A stretch of DNA of 64,000 nucleotides from Dyadobacter sp. CY312 (GCF_021390535.1 NZ_JAJUXG010000001.1:124001-188000); one strand, 5' to 3'. Positions 16,484 through 25,216 are shown, counted from the stretch's first letter. The notes: generated by a model from the sequence alone, not told the origin. Program-made: numbers and translations.

Positions 16484-18145
16484 ATGCAAAAAGTTACACC
16501 TTTACAAAGGCTATGGAGGCTCATCAAACTTGAGAAACCAGAAATTGTATCCATCTATTTCTATGCGATACTAAGCGGGCTTATTCAGCTGAGTGTGCCT
16601 GTTGGTATTCAGGCAATTATAGGTTTTGTATTGGGCGCATCAATGGTTACGTCTATATATGTTCTGATTTTCCTGGTGGTGCTTGGGGTCGCTGCCGTTG
16701 GAATCCTTCAGATCAATCAGATGAAGATTATTGAGAAGATACAGCAAAAAATCTTCACCCGGAATGCCTTCCAGTTCGCAGATATCATTCCCCGCTTCGA
16801 CCTTTTAAAAACAGATTCCTACTATTTACCGGAGAAGGTGAACCGTTTTTTTGACACCCTGAATGTTCAGAAAGGGCTGTCCAAATTACTTTTGGATGTA
16901 CCCATAGCCAGTATTCAGATTATATTCGGCTTGCTGTTGCTTGGTGTTTACCATTCCTTTTTTATCATTTTCGGTTTAGTACTGTTGCTGATTCTATGGC
17001 TGATCTTCTACTTTACAGGTAAAGACGGGCTGGATTCCAGTCTGGAGGAAAGCAGATACAAGTATCGGGTGGTGGAATGGCATACTGAAATGGCCAGAAG
17101 TATCAATCCTTTCAAAGCAAGCACGGAATCTCACCTTAACCTGCGTAAAACGGATGATTACGTGACGGGTTACCTTAATTCCCGGACGACGCACTTCAGG
17201 GTGTTATTATTTCAATACAAAACACTGGTTTCATTCAAAGTTGCCATTACATTGGCGATGCTTTCTGTTGGTACATACCTACTTTTAAGCCAGCAGCTGA
17301 ATATTGGTGAGTTTATTGCTGCGGAAATCGTTATCCTGACTGTGATCAATGCAGTTGAAAAGCTTATAGTCAGTCTTGAAAGTGTATATGACGTAGTTAC
17401 TGGTCTGGAAAAAATAGCGACTGTTACAGAAGGACTCACAGAAGGAAACGGAGATGTGAAGTTCAGCCAAACGTCCGAAGGACTGGACATCGAATTGAAC
17501 GAACTCTCCTTTAGTTATCCGGCAGGACGCAAAATTTTTGAAAACTTTACGCTCAAAATCCCGGCAGGAAGCACGATTGCGATCGCTACCGGAGAATCTA
17601 CCGGAAAAACGTCTCTCCTGAAAGTGCTTGCAGGCTATTACCGGGATCTGGGCGGTTCGTTTATGGTCAACAACATTCCGCTTACCAATTACGATTCAGA
17701 ATCTCTGCGCAGCAATTTCGGTGTTTACCTCAATCAGAAAGAGATTTTTGGTGGAACCGTTTTTGAGAATATCACCATGGGTAAAACAGATATTACGCAG
17801 CAGCAAATTATTGATTTTGCTAAAAAAACAGGGTTGATTAAACATTTGAAATCTCTGCCGGACGGACTTACTACGGTGGTTAGTCCCGGAGGAAAGCAAC
17901 TTCAGGGACGTACGCTTAGAAGCATATTGTTACTCAGGGCATTTATCGGCGAGCCAAAGGTATTGATCCTGGAAGAGCCATGGGATCAAATGGATGGAGA
18001 AACCAGAGGTAACCTGATCGCATATCTACGGAGTCTTCCCCAGCATGTGACGGTTGTCGTTGCCACAAATGACGAGGAATTTTCCGCTGAAAGCGACTAT
18101 ATCATTTCCCTGAAAGCCGGGATTGCAAACATTACTAAAAACTAA
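16484..18145 (+). CDS. ABC exporter subunit with degenerate nucleotide-binding motifs
   Basis: The 553-residue product has an N-terminal six-helix exporter domain (about 15-320) and a C-terminal ATPase domain (about 340-545), without the N-terminal C39 peptidase domain of bacteriocin exporters. The ATPase motifs deviate: the P-loop is TGESTGKTS (first and fourth glycines lost, Lys-Thr kept, near 369); the Q-loop glutamine is present (YLNQKE); the LSGGQ signature is replaced by LQGRT (near 473); Walker B is VLILEEP, with the catalytic Glu kept; the H-loop reads ATND instead of ATH. It begins a three-gene operon with an adaptor and an outer-membrane channel, so it is likely the inner-membrane part of a type I-like exporter. 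Confidence 0.88.
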   Translation: MQKVTPLQRLWRLIKLEKPEIVSIYFYAILSGLIQLSVPVGIQAIIGFVLGASMVTSIYVLIFLVVLGVAAVGILQINQMKIIEKIQQKIFTRNAFQFADIIPRFDLLKTDSYYLPEKVNRFFDTLNVQKGLSKLLLDVPIASIQIIFGLLLLGVYHSFFIIFGLVLLLILWLIFYFTGKDGLDSSLEESRYKYRVVEWHTEMARSINPFKASTESHLNLRKTDDYVTGYLNSRTTHFRVLLFQYKTLVSFKVAITLAMLSVGTYLLLSQQLNIGEFIAAEIVILTVINAVEKLIVSLESVYDVVTGLEKIATVTEGLTEGNGDVKFSQTSEGLDIELNELSFSYPAGRKIFENFTLKIPAGSTIAIATGESTGKTSLLKVLAGYYRDLGGSFMVNNIPLTNYDSESLRSNFGVYLNQKEIFGGTVFENITMGKTDITQQQIIDFAKKTGLIKHLKSLPDGLTTVVSPGGKQLQGRTLRSILLLRAFIGEPKVLILEEPWDQMDGETRGNLIAYLRSLPQHVTVVVATNDEEFSAESDYIISLKAGIANITKN

Positions 18146-18149
18146 TAAA

Positions 18150-19490
18150 ATGGATCAGGAAAAATATCAGATTCCTTTAAAGTCCTTTGATCAGATATAC
18201 AAGATTAATGACGACAGTAAAATCCGGAAATGGTTTTTTGGCTTTTGTCTTTTCATGATCGCTATTCTTTTCCTTCCCTGGACGCAGAATATCAAGTCCA
18301 AAGGAAACGTTACGACGCTTTACCAGGAGCAGCGTGCACAAAATATAAATTCTCCGATTCCTGGTAAAATTGCCAAATGGTCGGTGAGAGAAGGTGATTT
18401 CGTCAAGAAAGGAGACACCATCATGCAAATCACGGAGATTAAGGAAGATTATCTGGACCCCAATCTGATTAACCGTACCAAACAGCAACTGGAAGCAAAG
18501 AAAGGTACGATTGAATTTTATGAAAAAAAGGCGGAAACGTCCGATTTTCAGATCAGCGCCCTGAACACTGCCAGAAAACTAAAAATAGATCAGCTGAACA
18601 ACAAGTTGAAACAGCTGGATAATAAATTGGAAGGTGAAAAGGCCGAGCTGGCAGCAGCAACAAATGAATTTGAACTCGCCAAAAACCAGTACGAAAGACA
18701 GCAAAAGATGTATGAGGAAGGTCTGGTGTCTCAAACGCAGCTTCAACAAAGAAACCTGGCTTTTCAGAACGCGCAGGCAAAACGGATCATGGTCGACAAC
18801 AAGCTTGCTCAGACACAGCAGGAGGTGATTAATACCAGAATTGAGCAGAATAGTGTTGAGCAGGAATATGCTGAGAAAATCAGTAAGGTTCAGGGAGATC
18901 GTTTTCAAAGCATGAGCAACATTGCCACAGGTGAAGGGGAAGTAGCCAAGCTGGAAAATCAGGTTAGCAATTACACCATCCGGAACGAAATGTATATTAT
19001 TCTGGCTCCACAGGACGGACAAATCGTGCAGGCCAGCAAGGCGGGAATAGGGGAGATTTTAAAGGATGGCGAACGGATCGCGATTATCGTTCCTACGCGG
19101 GTACATTATGCAGTTGAGATGTTCGTAGAGCCGGTTGACCTGCCGCTGATCAGCGTGGGGCAAAAAGTCAGATTTATGTTTGATGGTTTCCCGGCTATCG
19201 TTTTCAGCGGCTGGCCCAATAACAGCTACGGAACATTTGGCGGTAAAATTGTCGCTTTTGAAAACACAATCAGCCCCAATGGTTTATTCAGAGTACTGGT
19301 GGAAGAAGATAATACCGATAAGGACTGGCCGCCACAGTTGAAACTGGGTACAGGTGCGCAGGGGATTGCGCTGCTCAAAGACGTACCGGTATGGTATGAG
19401 TTATGGCGGAATATCAATGGTTTCCCTCCCGACTACTATAATCTGCAGGAAGTCAAATCGAAGAAAAACGAAACAGTTAAAATTAAGTAA
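18150..19490 (+). CDS. HlyD-family periplasmic adaptor (membrane fusion protein)
   Basis: The 446-residue product has one N-terminal transmembrane helix (about 20-40: WFFGFCLFMIAILFLPW), a biotinyl-lipoyl half motif (INSPIPGKIAKWSVREGDFVKKGDTIMQI), a long coiled-coil hairpin (about 115-270, rich in K, E, Q, N), the second half motif (ILAPQDGQIVQASKAGIGEILKDGE) and a C-terminal beta-barrel. This is the order in adaptors that join an inner-membrane exporter to TolC. I start it at the ATG at 18150, four bases after the ABC stop, rather than the ORF extension at 18123 which would overlap the ABC gene. The gene overlaps the downstream TolC-like gene by TAATG. Confidence 0.93.
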   Translation: MDQEKYQIPLKSFDQIYKINDDSKIRKWFFGFCLFMIAILFLPWTQNIKSKGNVTTLYQEQRAQNINSPIPGKIAKWSVREGDFVKKGDTIMQITEIKEDYLDPNLINRTKQQLEAKKGTIEFYEKKAETSDFQISALNTARKLKIDQLNNKLKQLDNKLEGEKAELAAATNEFELAKNQYERQQKMYEEGLVSQTQLQQRNLAFQNAQAKRIMVDNKLAQTQQEVINTRIEQNSVEQEYAEKISKVQGDRFQSMSNIATGEGEVAKLENQVSNYTIRNEMYIILAPQDGQIVQASKAGIGEILKDGERIAIIVPTRVHYAVEMFVEPVDLPLISVGQKVRFMFDGFPAIVFSGWPNNSYGTFGGKIVAFENTISPNGLFRVLVEEDNTDKDWPPQLKLGTGAQGIALLKDVPVWYELWRNINGFPPDYYNLQEVKSKKNETVKIK

Positions 19491-20917
19491 TGCACCGTTC
19501 TCCTAAATTATATTTAGTTTTTGGCACCTTAATCTTCCTGCTTGTTAGCGGTCGGGTTATGGCGCAGGACTCCCTTATGCAGTTCAATGCTGAACAGGTT
19601 CTTGAAATTGTCAGAAAACATCATCCGATAGCGCGACAGACGAACATTGGGATTGAACAATCCCGGGCAGATATCCTGATTGCAAGAGGTGCGTTTGATC
19701 CGGTTATAGGGGCATACGTATCGAAAAAAACCTTTGGAGGTACCAATTATTACAATCAAACCTCACCTCAGCTGTCCATCCCGACCTGGTTTGGGATTGA
19801 AATCCATTCCGGTCTTGAAAACCTCACAGGCAGCCGACTGGATCCTACCATGACGGCTGGTAAATCCAGCTACGTTGGTGTTACCATACCGCTGGCCAAG
19901 GACCTGTTGATGGATAAAAGAAGAGCCTTTCTTAAACAAGCACGAATTTTCAACACCATGGCTGTCACCGAGCAGCGGGCAGTCGTTAACGACCTGCTGA
20001 TGAATGCCATGGAAACCTACTGGCTTTGGGTCCGCGCTTACCAGACATTCAAAATAGTCGAAAATAACGTAGCTGTAAATCAAAGAAGAATGGAGCTCGT
20101 CAGGAGAGCTTACACAAACGGAGAACGACCTGCGATTGACACCACCGAAGCGCTTACACAACTGCAAAGCTTCCAGTACCAGCAAAATGAGAAATGGCTG
20201 GCTTTCCAAAATGCCGGTCTGGAATTATCGGCTTTTTTATGGACAAAAGATAATCAACCTTACGTACTGCCCGTTTCGGTTATTCCACAGGATGGCTGGG
20301 AGAATGAAACCAATATAAATTCCTTCAATACGCAACTGGACGGATTACTTTCCATCGCCTCGAAGACTCATCCCGAAATTCAGCTATATGACGCCAAGCT
20401 GGATGTACTGGATATTGAAAAGCGACTGAAATTTCAGCTGCTATTACCAAAAGCAGATTTTACTTATAATCATCTAAGCAAAGGATACGGCATAGTTTCC
20501 AGTGAATATGTCACGCCGCTTTTTGATAACAACTACCGTTATGGTTTCAAATTTGGCTTACCACTGCGCCTTTCCGAAGGAAGAGGTGAGTACCGAAAAG
20601 CCAAACTTAAAATAGAAGCAGCCAACCTGGATCTGGATCAAAAACGGCTGGCTGTTGAGCTCAAAGTGAAAAGCTATTATAATGAACTGACAAACTTAAA
20701 GGCTCAGATAGCGCTTCAAAGTAATAATTATCTCAATTACCAGCAGCTGGTAAGAGCTGAGGGGATGCTTTTTCAAAATGGAGAGAGTTCGTTATTCCTG
20801 ATTAACACAAGAGAAAATAAAGCGTTGGAAGCGCAGGAAAAACTGGTTGAGCTTAAAACCAAGTACTACAAGACCATTTATGCGCTGCAATGGAGCGCCG
20901 GCTTGCTGGCTTTGTAA
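19490..20917 (+). CDS. TolC-family outer-membrane efflux channel
   Basis: The 475-residue product starts with a signal peptide (hydrophobic to GRVMAQ) and shows the outer-membrane efflux protein architecture: paired long helices with repeats around residues 30-70, 165-260, 300-330 and 380-470. The start codon overlaps the HlyD stop (TAATG), showing translational coupling. With the ABC subunit and the adaptor, it completes a tripartite export system across both membranes. No substrate gene is fused or immediately upstream; the next gene encodes a small secreted helical protein after 82 bp. No clear terminator follows. Confidence 0.9.
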   Translation: MHRSPKLYLVFGTLIFLLVSGRVMAQDSLMQFNAEQVLEIVRKHHPIARQTNIGIEQSRADILIARGAFDPVIGAYVSKKTFGGTNYYNQTSPQLSIPTWFGIEIHSGLENLTGSRLDPTMTAGKSSYVGVTIPLAKDLLMDKRRAFLKQARIFNTMAVTEQRAVVNDLLMNAMETYWLWVRAYQTFKIVENNVAVNQRRMELVRRAYTNGERPAIDTTEALTQLQSFQYQQNEKWLAFQNAGLELSAFLWTKDNQPYVLPVSVIPQDGWENETNINSFNTQLDGLLSIASKTHPEIQLYDAKLDVLDIEKRLKFQLLLPKADFTYNHLSKGYGIVSSEYVTPLFDNNYRYGFKFGLPLRLSEGRGEYRKAKLKIEAANLDLDQKRLAVELKVKSYYNELTNLKAQIALQSNNYLNYQQLVRAEGMLFQNGESSLFLINTRENKALEAQEKLVELKTKYYKTIYALQWSAGLLAL

Positions 20918-20999
20918 CCGTTGCCGGCTTTCATTATAAGTTCATATAATAATTCCATTTTTTTGCGTTATCTGTACATCAAAACGAGACAGATATTAG

Positions 21000-21302
21000 A
21001 TGAAAAAGGTATTGCTTTTTGTTGCAGGAGTGATGTTGGCGACTGTTTCTTACGCTCAGGAAACAACGCAGAATAAAACGGATCGAATTGTAGAGGTAAC
21101 CAAAACAACCGCCCATAAAGTGGGCAACGGCGTAAGGAGAGGAGCGGCGATTGTAGGCGAGGAAGTATCGAAGGATGCTAAAATCGTTGGTGCGGAGTCA
21201 AAGAAAATAGCCAAAAAAGTAGCCGTTGGCGCAGAGCAGGTATATGACAAGACCAAACAGGGCGTAACAAAGATTGCGGAAGATGTGAAAAATCAGAAGT
21301 AA
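21000..21302 (+). CDS. Small secreted protein with 11-residue amphipathic repeats
   Basis: The 100-residue product has a signal peptide (MKKVLLFVAGVMLATVSYAQ) followed by a highly charged, alanine/lysine/valine-rich helix. From residue 34, the sequence falls into six 11-residue units with hydrophobic residues at similar positions: starts at 34, 45, 56, 67, 78 and 89. This is the periodicity of LEA group 3 and apolipoprotein-like helices, which bind membranes or protect proteins in drying. I do not assign it to a named family. It lies downstream of the exporter operon on the same strand, with an 82-bp gap and its own terminator; a link to the exporter is speculative. Confidence 0.75.
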   Translation: MKKVLLFVAGVMLATVSYAQETTQNKTDRIVEVTKTTAHKVGNGVRRGAAIVGEEVSKDAKIVGAESKKIAKKVAVGAEQVYDKTKQGVTKIAEDVKNQK

Positions 21303-21320
21303 CATGGAGCCTCTTAATAA

Positions 21321-21352
21321 CAACAGCCCCGGACAAGAATCCGGGGCTGTTG
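21321..21352. terminator. Bidirectional terminator after the small helical protein gene
   Basis: A perfect 13-bp stem (CAACAGCCCCGGA / TCCGGGGCTGTTG) with a 6-nt loop lies between the helical protein gene (+) and the outer-membrane barrel gene (-). T-tracts are short, but the stem is very stable. Confidence 0.7.
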
Positions 21353-21397
21353 TTCGTGGTTACTAATACCGAATGACTTCTATTGTTCGGTTTTTGA

Positions 21398-22117
21398 TCA
21401 TTTCTTTTGAAGTGAATAAAGTACTCCAACATTCAATGATACAGCCCGATTCTGAACTGTACCGTCAAAATCCTGATAGTTATCCTTGTTTACCAAATTG
21501 GTAAGACCAAAATGGTAACGAGCCTCAGCGAAAACTTTGAAGGATTTTATAGGTAATGCAACTCCAACACCACCCGCAATTCCGTAATCAAATTTGCTAA
21601 AATCTTCATCAAAATCATCCTCAGGTCCAGACTCATCCTCTTCAACTATTGTGCCGTTTTCAGAATAGCTATAGCTGGATTTGCCTTTCACTTTACCTGT
21701 TCTGTAACGTATTTCAGGTCCAAGATTTATAATGGTTTCAAACCTTCCCAAACGTGGATTCAATTGAAGCAATAGTGGAAGTTCAAAATAGTTGGTTGCA
21801 ACATCCAATTTTTCAATGTCTTCAGTTGTGCCATCACTGGATTTGTATTTAGAGTGAGTCAAATACTTTGTACCAAGCTGGGTGTAACCGGGCTCTAACT
21901 GAATCTTAAAAAGTGAATTTAGAGGAACATTTACCCGAAATGCACCATTCAGCCTTGTTTTGGATTGGGATACACCATATGTTTCGGATGTATGAAATGA
22001 AAATTGGGCGATGTTCGCTCCGGCTCGAAAGCCCAGAGATATTTGGGCATCCACTTTTTCTATATGGCTCAATTGAAGCATAATTGCCACAATTATTATG
22101 GTATATAATTTCTTCAT
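21398..22117 (-). CDS. PorT-family outer-membrane beta-barrel protein (copy 2)
   Basis: The 239-residue product has a signal peptide (to VDAQ) and an eight-stranded outer-membrane beta-barrel of the PorT/OMP_b-brl_2 type: alternating hydrophobic strands (ISLGFRAGANIAQFSF, FKIQLEPGYTQLGTKY, YGIAGGVGVALPI, FKVFAEARYHFGLTNL) and a terminal strand ending LNVGVLYSLQKK. An acidic loop (VEEDESGPEDDFDEDFSKFD) lies near residue 165. It is a paralogue of the upstream gene at 22172-22885, 54 bp away on the same strand, clearly a tandem duplication. Function is unknown; such barrels are often surface proteins of small size. Confidence 0.88.
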   Translation of the reverse strand: MKKLYTIIIVAIMLQLSHIEKVDAQISLGFRAGANIAQFSFHTSETYGVSQSKTRLNGAFRVNVPLNSLFKIQLEPGYTQLGTKYLTHSKYKSSDGTTEDIEKLDVATNYFELPLLLQLNPRLGRFETIINLGPEIRYRTGKVKGKSSYSYSENGTIVEEDESGPEDDFDEDFSKFDYGIAGGVGVALPIKSFKVFAEARYHFGLTNLVNKDNYQDFDGTVQNRAVSLNVGVLYSLQKK

Positions 22118-22171
22118 TGGTCTACGAAAATTTTAAAAATTAAAGATTCTTCTTTTGGTTAGGTGTCTGTA

Positions 22172-22885
22172 TCAGTCGATACTTTTCAATGGAATGAGAA
22201 CACCGAAATTGACTGATCCATAACTGTTTCTGATCTTGAAATCTTCATCCAATGGAGCAATAATATCAGCGAATCCCTGGTGGTACCTGCATTCACCAAA
22301 AAGTTTAATGTTTTTGACCATAATGCCAATTCCTATGCCTGCGGCCAGGCCATAATCCACTTTTTTAATTCCTTCGGAACCTCCACTCATTGCGTTGATG
22401 GACGATTCTGCATCCAAAATGTTGTCAATGTATTCGTAACCAGTGTATTTGCTTCTCATCGGTTTTGTGAGCAATCTCACTTCTGGTCCCAATGAAAACA
22501 ACGTCTCAATTTTTCCAATTTTGTAACTGTATTGAAAAAGAACGGGCAGTTCAAGGTAGGACAAATAAGTATTAGCCTCGCCCACGTGCTTATACACGTG
22601 GTTATTAATTTCTTCGGTATATTCTGTTTCGTGACCACCCCCAAGTTGTGTAAAACCAGGCTCAATTTGCAAACTCAGTGATTTACCAAGAGGCAGATTG
22701 AATAGCACAGCAAAGTTTAACTTTGGCTTGTAAGAATTAGTAACTTCTGTCTCATCTGATTCAAGGTTAAATCGCGAAGCATTACCGCCAATCCGGAAAC
22801 CATATTGAACCTGTGCATCGGCGTAATTGAAAGTAGCAAAGGTGAGCGGGAGATAAATGAAGAGGGTTTTGTACAGCTTAATCAT
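22172..22885 (-). CDS. PorT-family outer-membrane beta-barrel protein (copy 1)
   Basis: The 237-residue product resembles the next gene over its full length: signal peptide (to YADAQ), QYGFRIGGNASRFNL at the first strand, SLQIEPGFTQLGGGH, YLELPVLFQYSYKIGKIETLFSLGPEVRL, YGLAAGIGIGIMVKNIKLFGECRYHQGFADI, and a closing strand. The copies differ mostly in the loops, as expected for exposed segments. It is probably first in a two-gene operon. It is divergent from an AraC-type regulator (174 bp apart), which may control it. No specific transport role can be assigned. Confidence 0.88.
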   Translation of the reverse strand: MIKLYKTLFIYLPLTFATFNYADAQVQYGFRIGGNASRFNLESDETEVTNSYKPKLNFAVLFNLPLGKSLSLQIEPGFTQLGGGHETEYTEEINNHVYKHVGEANTYLSYLELPVLFQYSYKIGKIETLFSLGPEVRLLTKPMRSKYTGYEYIDNILDAESSINAMSGGSEGIKKVDYGLAAGIGIGIMVKNIKLFGECRYHQGFADIIAPLDEDFKIRNSYGSVNFGVLIPLKSID

Positions 22886-23059
22886 ATTTTTTTTGGTTAA
22901 CTAAAAATGACAGTTTAGATTCTATACGTAAAACTAACTTGATCGTCACATGAGAAATATTTTTCAACAATTCCTTATATGGTAAATTCTGAAAATGATC
23001 TTCAGGGTTTCGAATAGCCATTTATATGCTAAATTGCGGCTCAGGCAATACATTCACCA

Positions 23060-23953
23060 ATGTCGAAAAAGCAGGCGAACATTCCAAGACTTGATATTTG
23101 TACTCTTTCTGATTCCAGAAAAGACGATTTGATTATCAGCAGACTGGCTGATTATCTTGAGGAGCATCAGAATCTGGTATTTCCGCACCGCCATAGTTTC
23201 TATCATCTGGTATTTTTTACAAAAGGGGCAGGATCGCATACCATAGACTTCCAGCGATTTGATGTCCAGTCATTTCAGATTTATTTCATGGCACCGGGAC
23301 AGGTTCATTCCTGGGATTTCGAGGGTGAGATGCAGGGATATGTGGTTAATTTTTCCGGTACTTTTTTTCAATCTTTCCTGCTGCGACCGGAGTACCTCGA
23401 ATCCTTTCCTTTCCTGAATGGTCTGACGAGTGATAGTGTGATCAACCTGCCTTCGCAATATGGAACGGAAGTTTCAGACCTGTTTGAAAAGCTGATTGAC
23501 CAGTCTATACATCAGACCGTAATGCAGGAGGATATGATCCGCATATTGCTGTTGCAGATATTTATTACCCTCGAACAAAGTCACTACAATACTCCGTCAC
23601 AAACCTCCAAATCTGCTCAGAATACCACAATCCGTAATTTCAGTAAACTTGTTGAGAAGAATTTTCTTGAAATGAGACTTCCCGGCGCGTATGCCAGTCT
23701 GCTCAATGTAACGCCCAATCATCTCAATGCCTTGGTAAAAGAAAATCTCGGAAAACAGGCAGGGGAGGTGATACGCGAACGCATCCTCCTGGAAGCAAAA
23801 AGGCTGTTGGTAAACAGGGATTTGAGCGTATCGGAAATTGCTTACAGACTCAATTTTAATGACAACTCCTACTTTACCAGGTTTTTCCGAAAGTATGGGG
23901 GAATAACACCGGAGGCTTTTCGCGAAAAATCGGTTCAAAATCAAACATCCTGA
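23060..23953 (+). CDS. AraC-family transcriptional regulator
   Basis: The 297-residue product has an N-terminal cupin-like sensing domain (VFPHRHSFYHLVFFTKGAGSHTIDFQ..., with IYFMAPGQVHSWDF) and a C-terminal double helix-turn-helix (about 190-290): MRLPGAYASLLNVTPNHLNALVKENLGKQAGEVI, then LSVSEIAYRLNFNDNSYFTRFFRKYGGITPEAFR. The second helix-turn-helix carries the classic AraC signature. Sensed ligand is unknown. It is divergent from the two barrel genes and converges on the DUF983 gene with only 28 bp between stops. Confidence 0.92.
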   Translation: MSKKQANIPRLDICTLSDSRKDDLIISRLADYLEEHQNLVFPHRHSFYHLVFFTKGAGSHTIDFQRFDVQSFQIYFMAPGQVHSWDFEGEMQGYVVNFSGTFFQSFLLRPEYLESFPFLNGLTSDSVINLPSQYGTEVSDLFEKLIDQSIHQTVMQEDMIRILLLQIFITLEQSHYNTPSQTSKSAQNTTIRNFSKLVEKNFLEMRLPGAYASLLNVTPNHLNALVKENLGKQAGEVIRERILLEAKRLLVNRDLSVSEIAYRLNFNDNSYFTRFFRKYGGITPEAFREKSVQNQTS

Positions 23954-23981
23954 TCGTTCACTGCTCCGGCATTAATCACAT

Positions 23982-24362
23982 CTATTCTGTAACATTTCTC
24001 TCAACAGGCTTGATGAACAATGCCAGCCAGGACCGGCGTGCCAATCGGTAAAAGTAGGGCGTAAGCAGTACCAGAACCGGGATGATACTGAAAAGGAAGT
24101 AGTCGATGTACTCTTCAAAAAAGTTCACATATATCAAAAAGTACACGAGCATAAAAATTACGTAAAATGCGTAGCTCATATACAAAGCACCCTGATAAAA
24201 GCCAGGTTCAGGAACCAGGTTTTCACCACATTTTGGGCAATGCTTATTCATTTTATCGAAATTCCTAAGACTGTATGCACTCTTGGTTATGAAAAAATCA
24301 CCCTCGCCGCAACGTGGACATTTATTGAAGAGTACGCTGTACATACGGTTTGTAGCTGCCAT
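23982..24362 (-). CDS. DUF983-family membrane protein with zinc-ribbon cysteines
   Basis: The 126-residue product has two CxxC pairs near the N-terminus (KCPRCGEGDFF at about 14 and KHCPKCGENLVPEPGFYQGALYMSYA at about 41), then two or three hydrophobic helices (YAFYVIFMLVYFLIYVNFF; YFLFSIIPVLVLLTPYFYRLARR). This matches DUF983, small membrane proteins of unknown role, sometimes near cytochrome oxidase genes. The cysteines probably bind one zinc ion. It sits alone; nothing in the neighbourhood points to a function. Confidence 0.85.
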   Translation of the reverse strand: MAATNRMYSVLFNKCPRCGEGDFFITKSAYSLRNFDKMNKHCPKCGENLVPEPGFYQGALYMSYAFYVIFMLVYFLIYVNFFEEYIDYFLFSIIPVLVLLTPYFYRLARRSWLALFIKPVERNVTE

Positions 24363-24538
24363 GACTATATCAGGTTATTTGTAATAAGTGTTCATGACAG
24401 CATGTTTTTCTGCCTGTATGAACTCTTGCAAAGTTCATTATTTTCCAATGTAATACTAAACACTAATGCTGTATTCTATGGTACTAATCAACGATTATGG
24501 GAACGATGCAACGTGAAAGCCGATCTGCATGCGAAGCA

Positions 24539-24613
24539 GGCTGAACGAAATAATGACAATAGCTAGAAAAGTTTAGGGCATTAAGCTACAGAGTTACTTG
24601 TTTTCGTTCAGCC
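24539..24613. repeat. 12-bp inverted repeat with long spacer overlapping the cheB 3' end
   Basis: GGCTGAACGAAA (24539-24550) and TTTCGTTCAGCC (24602-24613) are perfect inverted arms 51 nt apart. The right arm contains the cheB stop codon. It may act as a terminator with a large loop for the five-gene signalling operon, or be unrelated to termination. The rest of the 245-bp gap (24363-24607) shows no gene. Confidence 0.45.
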
Positions 24614-25216
24614 GCCTGTCGGGTGTAGACCAGATGTATTCAATCCATTAATATAGTTGGCTATCTCCTCAATACCATAAATAAAGTCTACACCAATGAA
24701 GTTGATCACATTTTGAGGCATGACAGGCATTTGAGCTGTCTCAGGATCCTGAGCAATCACCAATCCACCCGCCTTTTTTATTGCCAGCAGACCGGCCGTA
24801 CCGTCTTCATTAGCACCCGAGAGAATGATGCCCACAGCACTTCTACCGTATACATCGGCCACCGTTTCAAATGTTACATCCAAACTCGGGCGGCTGAAAT
24901 TCACTTTTTCGGAATAGTCAAGAGACAAAGTAAAGTCCTTCTCAACCAATAGGTGGTAGTCGGCCGGAGCCAGGTAGATGTTACCGGGCAATATCTGATC
25001 TTTGTCGTCAGCTTCCTGTAATGGCAATGTAGTTTTGCTTCCAAGAAGATCGGAAAGGGAAGAGTCGGCTGTGCTTCTGCGATGGAGAATAATCAGGATA
25101 GGAACCGACAGATTTTTCGTCAACAGAGGTAACAGTCTGAATAGCACTTCCAGACTTCCCGCAGATCCGCCGATGACTACGATCTTTACGGGATTTTTCA
25201 CACCACTTTCTTCCAT
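24608..25216 (-). CDS. cheB: Stand-alone CheB-type protein-glutamate methylesterase domain
   Basis: The 202-residue product is only the catalytic domain of CheB, without a receiver domain. The catalytic triad is visible: Ser in IGGSAGSLEVL (near residue 18), His in ILHRRS (near 45) and Asp in GANEDGTAGLLAIKKAGG (near 137). In chemotaxis CheB demethylates receptors. Here there is no receptor gene, and similar CheB/CheR pairs beside hybrid kinases occur in stress-signalling loci. It overlaps the cheR gene by 19 bp, so the two are translated together. The last residues (LHPTGG) are encoded within an inverted repeat. Confidence 0.9.
   Translation of the reverse strand: MEESGVKNPVKIVVIGGSAGSLEVLFRLLPLLTKNLSVPILIILHRRSTADSSLSDLLGSKTTLPLQEADDKDQILPGNIYLAPADYHLLVEKDFTLSLDYSEKVNFSRPSLDVTFETVADVYGRSAVGIILSGANEDGTAGLLAIKKAGGLVIAQDPETAQMPVMPQNVINFIGVDFIYGIEEIANYINGLNTSGLHPTGG

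Noticed and set aside
18123..18149. HlyD start at 18123 overlapping the ABC gene
   Set aside because: The ATG at 18150, four bases after the ABC stop, gives a normal adaptor N-terminus.
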